NCBI RefSeq assembly: GCF_003945595.2
Contig: NW_024104129.1
Coordinates: forward strand, 682,001 to 746,000
Origin: Pipra filicauda
Taxonomy: Eukaryota > Chordata > Aves > Passeriformes > Pipridae
Reading direction: 5' to 3'
Length of the DNA stretch: 64,000 nucleotides
Shown here: piece by piece, positions 25,976-37,821 of the stretch
Layout of the letters: the number at the start of each line of letters is the position of its first letter
Position numbering within the stretch: position 1 is the first letter of the stretch
Notes under the pieces: model-generated
Told to the model about the DNA's origin: nothing
Database searches by the model: none
What the model saw: only the letters and a program-made list of their open reading frames with translations
Position numbers and translations under genes: made by a program

Positions 25976-28900
25976 AAACACGTTTGTAAAGGGAAGCATG
26001 GTTTGGTGTTCTGATAGGGGATTTGAGCAAAGAGTAAGGAATATGCATTAAATCTACTGATTAGGTACTCATCAGGGAGAAGTCTTTGATTCTGGTCCCT
26101 CCTCCCTTGATTATTGATATTTTAATACTATTTTCTAAGTAAAAACATATAAACAGTTCAGAAAACAACATACAGCCAATGCCTACAAGTTCCTGTGTAG
26201 GTCTCAGCTCACTTCACCACAGCTTGTAGCAAAGCTAAATGAGTTCCACTGTTCATAGCAGTGATTTTAATTATAATTGTGCTAAGGTTTTATAGTAATA
26301 TGCTGCAGCAACGCAAACTTCTAAAAATACCCTGGTGATTTTCTACAAGTTCAGCCAGACTTTTTCAAGGCATTGAGTATTTATTGTCTCTTCAAAATAT
26401 ATTCAGATTCATTTAATATAGCCAATTATGAGCTGCCTGAGGGGTTTACGTAAACGCTTCATCAACCCTTCTGAAGTTAGTCCCATTAAACACGAATGAG
26501 ATCAAGCTGGACTTGTTATGATGTTCATTTGTGAACTTGCCCAGTGGCACTTAAAAAATATGCAACTATTATACATTAAGAAGTGTCTTTCTTTGTGCAA
26601 GTCTGTTTCATTTTTTTTATTTTCCTTTTTTTCTTCCTACTTTTTTTTTTTTTACCAAAAAACCTATAGAACAGAGCCTAGCCAGAATTTACTGAAATCT
26701 CTGGCTTATTTTGCATTTTCTATTCCAGTAGTGTAAAACACCTGTTCAAAGAAAAGACATAAAAAGAGTCAAAGTGCCTTTGGTAGCCAGTAGAACTACA
26801 AAACAAATAAAGAATGCCAACAACAAGCAATCCTCTGGGAGTTTGAAAAGTGTCTTGAAGCACAGAAAACAATGTTCCAGCTCAAGTTCCCATTAAAAAA
26901 TGTCTATTGCAATTTGAACATGTCAGCTACACCCACAAATCTCATGTGATTTCTTCCACTTAACAGCATGAAAAACAGCAAGTAGAATTCCAGTACACAA
27001 CAGCACCTGAGCGTATGCTTATATTTACCTCTAGACAACAACAGAAACAGATTATTGTAAAAATTGAAATTAAGTCTCTACCTAAGAGTTTTCAGCAGTC
27101 CAAAGATGAACACTTTAAGTAAAACCCAACTCTTAAAGAATATTTATACAAAGTAAAATTTTCACTGTCATATAGAAAGAACAAGAAAATAATGTTCCTG
27201 GTATATGTTCTTTAATTTGCTATAAGCAACAGGGATTTTATGTATCATTATTTTACTACATTAATAAATGACAACTGACAAGTACCTAGTGTTTTTCTAG
27301 TGAAATTTTATAATAATAGACAAAGTAAAAATCACTTGGAAGATAAAAAGGTAAACTCTCTAACAGTGTAAAGTTTGCAAAACAAAGAAAAATGTTAGCT
27401 CTTTTTTTCTCATTCTCATTGCTCTTGCCATTGTATCAGGGTTTTAAATATATATGTTATTTTTATGGAAAATATTCTTAGATTCCTATGATATATATAT
27501 ATATTCCCTCAAAAATTACTGTATTTTAAAAGCCTACTTTAATATTTATTAAGCCAAAAGACTTAATGGGGAATGCTCTGAAAAAAAGACTAATTCTACC
27601 ATGAATCAGTAGCTGGAAATTGCAGAGCATTTCATGTTATTGCACCTATGTCAGATAAAAGAGAATGTAATACAAATTACTTTTTATGGTTCTCAGTGTT
27701 GTAGCTGCCACATTTTTCATTTCTCTGCCACCATTCAACAAGCTGTCTCAAAAAATCCTAATAGACTTTGGCAATGAGCCATATTTTATACATGTCCAAT
27801 TGAAGATCTTGGCCTAATCGTTTGCTATGCCATACATATGCATTTTAAGTAAAGTGTAAGTAACTGGGATTGTTATTAACTACAGAACAAATGCAAATAG
27901 ATTACATAATCTATTTCTGTAATACGTATATTTTGAGCCAATAAAATGACCTTTGAAAATTACTGAGATGCATGAAAATGCCATTTACTGTAATAGGAAT
28001 CAGCAAAAGAAGGTGAATTGTAGGTGATGCTTAAGACTTCTTAAATTTTCAAAATCTAAGATTCAAAGTCTGTGCTGGGAACGTTTAATCATCTTTAGGA
28101 AACACATGCAGCAGATGTGCATCATGCAAAAATATTAAGCTTTGTTTCCTTGACATTTAAACCAGCATGGTTTTCCATTTTAACACTGTCTTCTTAATAC
28201 TACATTCATTTCTAATCAGAAAAAGAAGTAAATGTATGGTATTAGAAGATATTTGTGAAAATGTATTTTATCAACACTACTCAAATAAAAGCAGAGCTTT
28301 TCATAAAATGTAACAATTAGAAAAGTAAAAAGTCATGAATTCAAATATCTTATTGCTTAAAGCACAACGCAAAAGGCAATGACATATTCAGAGATTCCAA
28401 GGCCATTTTCTGATAAAGGTTTCACTAAACTGGAAAATTAAAATTCAATTTTCATGTGAAGTGTAGATTTAAGATGTTGGAAAACATAACATGTTCTCTT
28501 GTCACTCTTTCCACTTCTTCTGAGAACCTGATGAACTTTCCAGGGATAAAGTTTTACAGCTGAGGGTTTTTAGAAATGAAGTTGTTATTAATTGGGTCAT
28601 TGACAAAATTTATTGCCCGAGTAATTGTTTATTTCCACAACTTATTACAACAGAAGGGACTCTCCCATTCTCACTTAGAACCATCGATGAAATCCTGCAC
28701 AGTAAGTGTTAGTTAAGATAGCTATTGGATTTTTTAAAATTCTCATAACTGTATAACCCACTAGAAGAAGAAAAGAAAGTACAGAGTAGAAACTGTGGAG
28801 TGAAAACATTGAAGAATCATTGCATCATATCTGAAGTGAGCATCTCCAAAGTCATCAACTGAATCTTAAGAATATACCTTAAAGAAATCAAAAATTTCCT

Positions 28901-31900
28901 CATTTACAGAAGGTAAATGAACAGAAACATACAGAAATAAATATTGAAGGCAACAACCTTCTGTTTATTTGCCTTGGCATTACATAATGACATTAAGACT
29001 TGACAAGAAAAACTAAGCAATTTTTAAAAATCAACTTCACTGGACGACAACAAAGAGTTGTGTTTTTAACTGTAGCAACAGGATCCTATGCGGTCTCTGA
29101 AGTGAAAAGTCAAGATTTAATCCTAGTTCCGGATGCCTTAGGAATTAACCATGGTCTACATTTCACCAATGTTTTGCTTAAAGCCAAAAGGGAGCTTTAA
29201 GATCGTCTGCTTTACCTTCCAGGAAGGCCCATTGACATTTTCTCATTATTTTAACACACCTTCATATGTCTGTGTGTTGAATGCCTTCAAATGGCAATGA
29301 AATTGTCAATGGAAGCTTTGTGTTCATAGATTTTAAGTCTAGAAAGGACCATTTTAACCATTTTGTCTGTCTCTCTGCATAACACAGGACATTGTTTTTA
29401 CCAAGTGATTTCCAAATGAAGCACACGACTTCAAATGCTAGAGATTCCACCATTATTGCCAGAAAAATGCCTTCATTTTTAGCTCCCATCAGCAATCATT
29501 TCTAATTGCTGCTTGTTTTTATTTTTCAGCTGTTACATTGTTATGTTATGTTGTGTTATGTTACCTTACATTATGATATGTTTCAGGGTTGTTCTATCTA
29601 CTTAAGGGCCCTGAGGAAAGGCTGAGATGTTTGGTGGGTTTTTTTAATATTTTTATAAGCATTCATCTATAAGGATTCAGCCTCTTCCTTATCATTTTAC
29701 CATTAGCATTCTTTATACAGAACTCATTTGATGACAATTCTTTCTTCTCTCCATTAGTGCTTTTATCTTGCCCTTGAAAACACTCTCAGATTTTTTTTTC
29801 TATTTTTATTATTATCTTGGATTGTAGTAACATGTCTCTATTTATTTAATCTAATAACAAAATATTTGTAATGAAAGCACTTGTGTGACAATACTAGATT
29901 TTGCTGCTATTGTTTGCACAGGCTCACATTTCACACATGTGTTTAAAATTATTCCTACTTAGATTAACATACATGAAAGAACAGTCCAGCCCAACAGTGT
30001 TTCAGAGCAAGTGAAGCCAGCGGAATGACCCTGGAATGACAACAGAAGAACCAAAGGTATTAGCAAGCTGTAAAGACAGAGTCTTTAGCCTCTTAAACAG
30101 GATGATGTTATTAATAATACTAGTGTTGTCATACTAAAACAAAGAAAGAAGCCCAATGCAAAAATTTGTTCAAAGTCAGGATGTAACAAGCAGATGACAG
30201 AGACACTAATTTGATCAGTGTGTTGATAACACCACATATATCTCAATCTAAAAGCTGTTTTGTATTGGAAAGTTTTGGTGTGATATCTGTGATAACTTTG
30301 GAAATTATTTTTTGCCATCAAAACGCTATTGTAAAAACCTTGCACTACAGTACAGCACTGTCCACCAATATAAACCTTTTTACATATGTATAACTTCAGT
30401 TTGGAGATCTGTTCTATTTTGGAAAGGATGAAAAAGGCAAATCCTTGCTATGACAGACTAAGCCTAAGAGACACTGACAAAATAACACAGTAGGCTAGTG
30501 AGTATAGGTCCATGGCCAAAACAGCATGACAAAGAAATGCAAATAGATTCTAGAAATGCTGTTAAATAAGCCAAAATAATGCATATTAAAAATGCCATTT
30601 CTTGAGCTGCTTTGAAATGTGTGTTCTTTTTGGAAAGCAAAACTCTATGTAAAGACAGAAACAAGAGAACTAGCAAACTAAATTCCTTAATCAGTGGATC
30701 TGTATAGAGCTACTCACCAATGTAGTGTTTGGACATGGCATGATTGTGGTGATTGGGATGGCATGAGCAACAGACTTTGACTTTCTGAACTAAGAAAATC
30801 TCACTGAGAATTCAAAATTATTCAAAAAGTATAATTGCTAACAGAGCAAATCTGGAAATCCAAGTTTAAATAAAAAAGGAAATCAGTGATTTGTATACCA
30901 AAATCACTAAAAACAATGCAGAATAGCAACTGTATTACAATTTTAAAAAGCCATATAACAGTACTCAGGGTAGTGGTCCATGGTCAAATATAAATAAATG
31001 TTGCATATTCCTTAAGCCAATAAAGACCCAGTACTGACGTCCATCTTATTGTCTGAGTCACAAATTAGGTAACTAACATGCAGTATTTCTAACTTACTCA
31101 TTATTTTTTATATAATATGGACATTGACAGAGTAGTCTGATGAATTCTGGAGCTGATCTTCACATCAGAGTACTAATGCTGGTTTATGGGACTTTCTCGG
31201 TGTTGCAAATGGTAGAAGGAAAATACAATCTGAATCATAGGTCAATGTCCCAGAAATTAAAAAATAAAGGACACTTAGTGGAAGGGAATGAGACCTCACA
31301 CTTCAAATTCCACCTCTAGCTCTGTCTTTTTTTTCCAGTCATATTCTCAATATACACATGTGGCATAGGATAGGGGTTGAACCAGTGCTGTCTTCTTCAT
31401 TCTGTCCAAATAAGACCTCTTCTTCCAGCTGTCTCCTTGCTCCAACAGGAGGGATCTAGAGTCCTCACTGCACCCCTCAAAACATCATGTGATTTTGTTG
31501 TGGTTAGGGGGATCAAGTCTCCTCAGGATAAGGAGGACCTTGAACATAGGCTTTTGGGATACTTTTGGCATCATAGTGTGTTGGAAAAAGAGGTTAATTT
31601 TCTCCATTAGGTATCTAACCACAGCAGAAGGTTAGGCTGCCTGAATCCTGCATCCTGTCCTTCAGTGTTAGTCTCAATTCCCCGTACAGACAACAGAGAG
31701 ATGTGAGGTATACCTTGAGTTCCTGTGGTCTCTTCCAGATGTCTTCACAGACTCCCTCCACTGTCTGCAAGACAATATGTCAGGCTACTGAGGCCACAGG
31801 TGTGAACATACTATCATTATTTAATTGCAGTTAGTATTTGAATGGATTTTAATGATGATTGCCAGTTTTTTGAGAAGATAAATTCTAAATACTTAAAAAA

Positions 31901-32823
31901 ACTAAGTAAATGATTAAACACCTTATTTTTATATCTGAGCATAATGGCACTGAGAAAATGAAACACCATGCCCCATGATTGAGGCATATAATGCCACACC
32001 ATCTTTGTTTCCCCCAGAAACCACAGGGGCCGTTTTACAAAATTGAAATTATATTTCAAACAAACTGCAATCACTTGTGTTACTATGAAAATGCCGTTAT
32101 ATAGTAAAGTTAACAAAAAATACTTGTACTCCACAAAAAAACCACTAAAGAAGTAATTTTGTTAGTGAAGGTTTCTCACTGGCAACTATGAAGATCTCAG
32201 TGTGTGCACGTCTCTCTTATCAAGTTGTTGAGAAATAATTCTGGGATTTTTCAGTATATTGAGCAAGCTGAATTATCTGTGAATTCTAGGGGAATAATCT
32301 GCTCATTTCAGATGATAGAAGAGTTTTCAAAAACTGAATTTTGTCTGCAGAAATAAGAGGGGGTTATTTCTCTAATTATGAAATTTTATAGTTGTACTTT
32401 ACACTAAAAGGGGGATTTTATTCCCAAAGAGTTGGTCAGGATTCTTCTGTTTGCAGACACCCTGATCTGTTGGTAATATTAATTATAATTTTTTCTTAGT
32501 GTTGAAAATATGTTTAACAATATTTTGCATGCACAAGCCAAAGAAGGGTAATTATTTATCAGCCAATGTATCCTAAATAGTTTTATTTATACCATGACAG
32601 AACATTTACAATCTAAAAATTATTATGCCTTTTTGAAAGGTGCAACTATAATTTCTCCTGTGTTTAAAATATTATTTTCATCCCTAAAAAATGTAAAATT
32701 AGAACTAAAAGTAATATTTTAGGAAGTTGCCTTTCCTATGAGGAAATTGGTTAAAATTTTATTATATCAGCTATTGTCTTGAACCTGCCATTCATCTGTG
32801 TACAACATAACTGACAATGCAAC
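25976..32823. other. AT-rich unannotated sequence
   Basis: Nearly 7 kb hold no recognised gene or transposon. Simple sequence includes a T run at about 26,640-26,653, a short (AT)n at about 27,490-27,504 and a degenerate (TTATG)n at 29,531-29,582. Such low-repeat AT-rich DNA is typical of gene deserts or long introns on bird macrochromosomes (inference). Confidence 0.55.
29531..29582. repeat. Degenerate (TTATG)n microsatellite
   Basis: The pentamer repeats with substitutions (TTATG, TTGTG, TTACC, TTACA). There are about ten degenerate units. Confidence 0.7.
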
Positions 32824-33478
32824 TTGTATATTCTTTGTTTTGCACTGCTGTCTACTCTTTTATATGGGTCTGAATCATGGGTCATCTACTGCCACCACCT
32901 GCGACTCTTAGAACGCTTCCATCAACACTGCCTCTGTACAATCCTAAACATCCACTGGTCAGATTATGTGACCGATACATCTGTTCTAGAACAAGCAGCA
33001 GTCACAAGCATTGAGGCCATGTTGCTGAGAACACAGCTGCGCTGGGCAGGGCACATCTCCAGGATGAAGGACCACCGCCTCCCTAAGATCCTGCTTTATG
33101 GTGAACTTGCCACTGGCTGCCGCATGAGAGGAGCCCTGAAGAAAAGATACAAGGACTCCCTGAAACAACATCTCAGCCTTGGCCATATTGATCATCATAA
33201 CTGGTCTACTCTGGCCTCCAATTGGGAGGTCTGGAGACACACCATCTATAACGCTGCTGCTTCCTTTGAGAATGCCCACAGGATCACTCTCGAGGAGAAA
33301 AGACAGCGCAGAAAGAATCGTGTCTTGTCGATATCACCTAAGGAGTCCTTCTGCTGTGCCTTTTGCAACTGGACTTGTCTATCTCGCATTGGCCTTTTTA
33401 GCCACCAGCACGCTTGTAGCAAATGTGGATAGAGCCTTTCCCAAATCTTCGTTCGCAAAGCCTGGCCATGATGATGAT
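32824..33478 (+). mobile_element. RTE-type (AviRTE-like) LINE, 3' end with intact C-terminal ORF
   Basis: This is the C-terminal third of a non-LTR retrotransposon polyprotein, 202 codons without a stop (32,824-33,432). It reads LLYGSESW (thumb region, residues 12-19), then HLRLLERFHQHCL, then QLRWAGHISRMKDHRLPK (residues 71-88), then GALKKRYKDSLKQHL, a basic stretch EEKRQRRKN, and a terminal zinc-finger-like segment CAFCNWTCLSRIGLFSHQHAC (residues about 179-199) just before the TAG. The motif order is that of RTE-like endonuclease/RT proteins from many animals, not CR1. The 3' untranslated part is only about 46 bases and ends in CATGATGATGAT, typical of RTE elements. The 5' end is truncated before the RT palm, and I find no clear target duplication. 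Assignment to the AviRTE family is inference from the bird context and the SINE partnership. Confidence 0.88.
33435..33478 (+). repeat. LINE 3' tail shared with SINE
   Basis: These are the last 44 bases of the LINE (starting CCTTTCCCAAATCTTCGTTC). They match SINE positions 21,678-21,721 with one difference (AAGCCTGG here, AAGACTGG in the SINE). This is presumably the recognition sequence of the LINE's reverse transcriptase. Confidence 0.9.
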
Positions 33479-35479
33479 TGCTCAGTTTGGAACTCCCCAC
33501 CAAAATTCAGCAATTAAATGTTGGTGTGAAAATACCTATATTGCAATTGTTGACAATTACTGACTTTGAGCAAAATAAACAAACAAAGAAGCAAACAAAC
33601 AAATGGTAGAATCTGGGTCATCTCAAGGATACTGGATTATCATCCCTCATTCTCACTAATTGCAATGAGTGACCACCAGTTCAGTAAGTCACAGAGCAAC
33701 ACAGAGCACATGAGGCAGTTGGTCCTTGGTGTCTGACCACCAGAATGCAGACTTTTCCCTGCTGCCTTAGAGATTCAGTTTGAAAGACTGGGACAGTTCC
33801 CTTGGGAAAGGGTCTGTTCCACAGACACTGTATTGTTCACATATAGATTTCTTTCTAATTGCTTGAGATAGGAAGGAACTTTTTTCCAGTCTCACCCTAA
33901 AGCAGGTATGCAAAATGGGTTAGAGGGACTCTACGTAAACTACCTATTTCTTGTTCACCAAAACATATTTTAACTGGCTACATTTCGGACAACAGAATGC
34001 CTTTGGGACATTCTATATGTAGACTACAGCAGAAGTCTGTTACAGGTATTATCAGCTTCTCAGATAAAATCCAGAGCTAGCATTCACAAAGCTGGAACAA
34101 GCAAAATTCATATTTTCCTCTTACAAGATAGCAAAACCCCTCACCTTCTCAACTATGACTTAAATAATACCAGCATTATGAAAAATAAATAATAGCCTCA
34201 GTTCTTAACTAGCAAGACTGACCTCCACAATTCCTAGATTCCTGAGACCAGGGGGTAAATTCTGGAGCAACAAAGACTTACCACTGATGGAAAAGTATAA
34301 GGGCGGGGAATACTCAAGCAAACTGTATATACTGATACAGTCTTTTAAGCTTTCTTACTATTTAAGAGGATAAAATTAACATATACACAAGTATCAAACT
34401 ATTGATAATATTATCAAAGATTAAATTGTCTTTTTCATTTATCCTTCCTTAGAACCAAATCCACACTAACAATAGTTACTATAGAGAAAAATAAAATTGT
34501 CACATAGGAAATTACCACCTCTTCTCACTATTTTATTCTAGTGACTTCATGACATTTTCACTCTGTCATGCCTCTTGTACCTCTTGGTCATAGCTCGATG
34601 TAAATCCATGGAATTTTGGGTGGTTAATGGCATTTATTTTTATAACATAAATAGAAACAAAGCTTTGAGATTTAGTCAGATCATTACCACTTATCAAGAG
34701 GTTTTTACAGTAGAACAAGTCTGACATCAATAAAGGTTAGAACGATAATAAAGTTTCTCTAAGCAAAACTGGTTTTATGATATATTCAAACTTTTAGCAA
34801 AGCTGAATGCTTTTTTTCCCAGTATTTTCATTAGTGTTTGTTGCATATGAAAATAATTATTGTCTTACTTTTCTTTCCAAAATTTTAGACAGTGACATTA
34901 AGTTTGACCCATGGGAATCTCTCAAGATTGCATAAAAAAATCTTGTCTACTATATTTAGACGCAATTAGATCCTTCATTTTCGTTTCACTAACTTAGGCC
35001 TCTAAATTGACATTTTGTTTTTTCAGATGATAGTAGTAGTAATAAATTCATGTCAAGAGTTCCTTGTGCCTACACCTATTTCTGTAATGAAATGCTTCCA
35101 TATACCAAACCACATATTGGGTTGCACTGAAGGTCTTCAACTTTTCATAAAGAAATATTCTTATGAAATAGGAATTCCAAGAATGTTTCATTATTGTGTT
35201 GTACTGTCATTTTATCACACAAAAATTAGATTTAGTGGGAATATCAAGACTCACCACAAGGGAAGTATGTGCCAACCCAGGCAGACAGTCTGTGTTTAAG
35301 ATGTGAGTGGAGCTCCACAGCCTTCCTGCGCAAAGACTCCTGTGTTTTAATCTGCTGATCATTAGACGCTTTCCTCTCTATGTTTAACTCAGTCTTTCTT
35401 GCTCCATCTGAAGACACAGTCTGTCTTGTTCACAAGGAGTTTCTCTTTTCAGCATTAAATAAAATACCTGAAGGCAGTT
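33479..35479. other. AT-rich unannotated sequence
   Basis: No gene is recognised. A (CAAA)n-type simple repeat occupies about 33,571-33,604, just past the LINE tail. Confidence 0.55.
33571..33604. repeat. (CAAA)n-like microsatellite
   Basis: Interrupted CAAA/CAAAC units near the 3' flank of the RTE-type LINE. It begins 92 bases beyond the LINE tail, so it is separate from it. Confidence 0.75.
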
Positions 35480-36480
35480 ATAATTTTCCTTTTTTATCTT
35501 TGCTGCAGTTTAAATAGATAATCCCATTTAATTCAATCTTTTCTCTTAGATATTTTTTCTGTATTCCTTGTCACTCTTTGTTTGCCACTATAATCTCTCC
35601 TGGTAAACATTTTTCCTCTAGTGCAACATACAGATATTTGCATAAAATCTTTGCCCTATTTTTTCTCTGTAACTCCCAGACTTCTCTTCTGAAACCTATT
35701 TGTGAGCCCACTGTTCCCTTATTGGCTTCATCTTGCAGATTATTTCTGCCTAAGTGCTGTACCTTGTATTTCATCCAATTTTTAGGCCATTTTTCCCATT
35801 TGTCAACATAATTTTGAACTCTAATCCTGTCTCCATCCTTGTGATATCTCTCAGTTTCATGACATCTGCAAATTTAATAAACATCTTTTCCATTTCAATT
35901 CAATTTCAGTTCAATTTGTTAATAAAAACATTGAACAGAACTAGACCTGTGACAGAAGCCTGTATATTCCCACCTGACCCTTTCTTCTTTTTTGACAGTG
36001 AAATATTGCCAAGGATTCTGTGGGTACTGTTAGCAAAACTGTCTAACACCCGCCTGGTAGTCTTCATCTCAACCATGACTCTAGAGTTTGCTTATGAGAT
36101 TGTCACAAGAGACAATTTCAAATGCCCTACAAAAGCCATTATACATTGCTTTTCCCCTGTTCACAGTTCCTGCAGTTCTCTCAAGGAAGGAAATTAGACA
36201 GGTTTGACATAATTTACTATAGGTAATTCAGTGCTGCCTGTTATTTATCTTGTTATATTCTAGATGCTTAAAAATGTGTTTGATTCCTTGGTAAAATCTT
36301 TTTGCAGGACTTGATATTAGACCAGAAGTTCTATATTTCAGTGGCTTCTGTCTTTCTTATGGGTAGTCACAAAATGTGTTCTTCAAGTGTTCCAACATTT
36401 TATCTATGCTTCACAGTTCCGTAGAAAGTAACCCTCAAATGCAAAGGCAGCTGTATTTTTGGAACATTGTACTTGTTAGC
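35480..36480 (-). mobile_element. Ancient CR1/L3-like LINE relic
   Basis: Reading the - strand, RT fragments in decayed frames resemble an old amniote CR1. They include LFNVFINKLN (about 35,935-35,905), KFADVMKL as the FADD-box equivalent with one aspartate lost (about 35,880-35,855), and EEKCLPGEI after it (about 35,615). On the + strand, 36,090-36,300 resembles the CR1 passage around the catalytic block ('GAGATTGTCACAAGAGACAA', 'AAATTAGACAGGTTTGACAT', 'CTTGTTATATTCTAGATGCT'). All frames are interrupted and boundaries are approximate. Its divergence suggests an insertion much older than the CR1s at 5 kb and 24 kb. Confidence 0.7.
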
Positions 36481-37218
36481 TGTTGTTACACCTTATCTTC
36501 CACCTCTAATCCTCTGCACTAAGTGCAGAGTTTACCATTTTTATGGAAACCGTAAGAAGTTACTAGTGGTAACCAGAGGCTACCATTTCATTTTATATCA
36601 TTTTATCAGAGATATCCTGATAGACTATTACTTGCTTAGATTATACCAGAAAGCCACTCAGGTGATTATTTTTATTTCTGGTAAAATAATCTGGGAGAGC
36701 TCATTTTCATCTTCAGTTGAAGCGCTTTAAGACAACCCAGCTCCCTTTGACTAAAATGAGCTAAAAGACACATCATGATGTGAAGGAGAAAATGATTAGC
36801 AGCTGGGAACAGGATTGGGGTCATTACCTCTGCAATCAACACAGCTGGAGAAGGAAGAGGGCATGTGTTCTGGCTTCAATTTTCTTCTGGCTGAGAAAAT
36901 CTAGCATTTCAAGAGATTAGAGTTGAACACTGGAGTTTTTCACAACCTTATTTTCCAAAATATCTTGTAGTCAGCCAATACACCCAGTTCTTTCTTTTCC
37001 CCTTCTTCTTCTATCTAATCTGATATTGAAAGCAGAGGAAATTTCATTGGTTTTGCCTCTACTGAATAATGTTATTTTTTCTCATCTGTCTGCATCTCCA
37101 ATTCTCAAGAAAGTAAAGTTCCTTCTATATGATATTCTTACACCTACTACATTGAATTTTTTTTTTGAATGTGATGTCATATGCAACTATCATTAGCATA
37201 TCATTATGGCTTTATATG
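36481..37218. other. Unannotated sequence
   Basis: Nothing is recognised between the old CR1 relic and the solo LTR. A T-rich run lies near 37,150-37,165. Confidence 0.5.
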
Positions 37219-37821
37219 TGTGATGGTTTCACTCAGGCCTTCCTGGAGACCAACTTGTAACCAGGAAGGAACTAGGAAGGTGATCACGGAAGTATTCCAT
37301 GCTATTCCTTTACGTAACTTGAGGTATAAATAAAGCCAGCAGGAGGGACCTCGCTCTCTTCCTTTCCGGCGAGGTTTGAGAACGGTGGGTCCCTGTCTCG
37401 GTCTGGCTTATCTGGAGCTGAGGCCTACAGTGACTGCTGTTATCTGCCACGCGTGAGGGGAGAGCGCTGGGCCGTGTCTAGCCATCCTGCCTGTTCAAAG
37501 GGAAGTGGTGAGATTTTGCTAATTTACCTTCAGTTGGCTCGTTGACTTGTTTGGTCTTTGTCCCTTTTTGTCCTTTTCCCTTCTCCCTCCCCCTCTTCCC
37601 TTTTGGGGCGCTGTTTGGGATTTCTGGAGTTGTGGTGTATAGTATTCTCATTGTATATATCTGTCTCTCGTTTTTTTTCTTCCCTCTCTGGGAAGCAGGT
37701 CCTTGTTGTCGGGTTTCGAGGACTTAGCGGGAAGCCAGCTCGAAACTTGTACAATATGGACATCAATAAATGTATTAAATACAATTCAACCTAAGCCAAG
37801 TTCTTAAGGAATTTCACCACA
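37219..37821 (+). mobile_element. Solo LTR, ERVL-like endogenous retrovirus
   Basis: This is a 603-base element beginning TGTGATGGTTTCAC and ending GGAATTTCACCACA. The ends are imperfect inverted repeats of the TG...CA type seen in avian class III (ERVL) LTRs. It has a TATA box (TATAAATAAA, 37,325-37,334), then a CpG-containing, pyrimidine-rich transcribed part, and a poly-A signal AATAAA at 37,765-37,770 near the 3' end. This is the order U3, R, U5. No gag, pol or env sequence lies on either side, so it is a solo LTR left by recombination. Only ATG (37,216-37,218 and 37,822-37,824) repeats across the ends, less than the usual 5 bases. The retained CpGs suggest moderate youth. The family assignment is by terminal sequence only. 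Confidence 0.75.
37325..37334 (+). promoter_or_regulatory. TATA box of the solo LTR
   Basis: TATAAATAAA lies 106 bases into the LTR, about 30 bases upstream of a TC-rich possible start region (37,349-37,370). Its position fits a retroviral LTR promoter. Confidence 0.6.

Noticed and set aside
37530..37794. Overlapping 60-85-codon frames on both strands
   Set aside because: They lie entirely inside the solo LTR and reflect its pyrimidine-rich composition.
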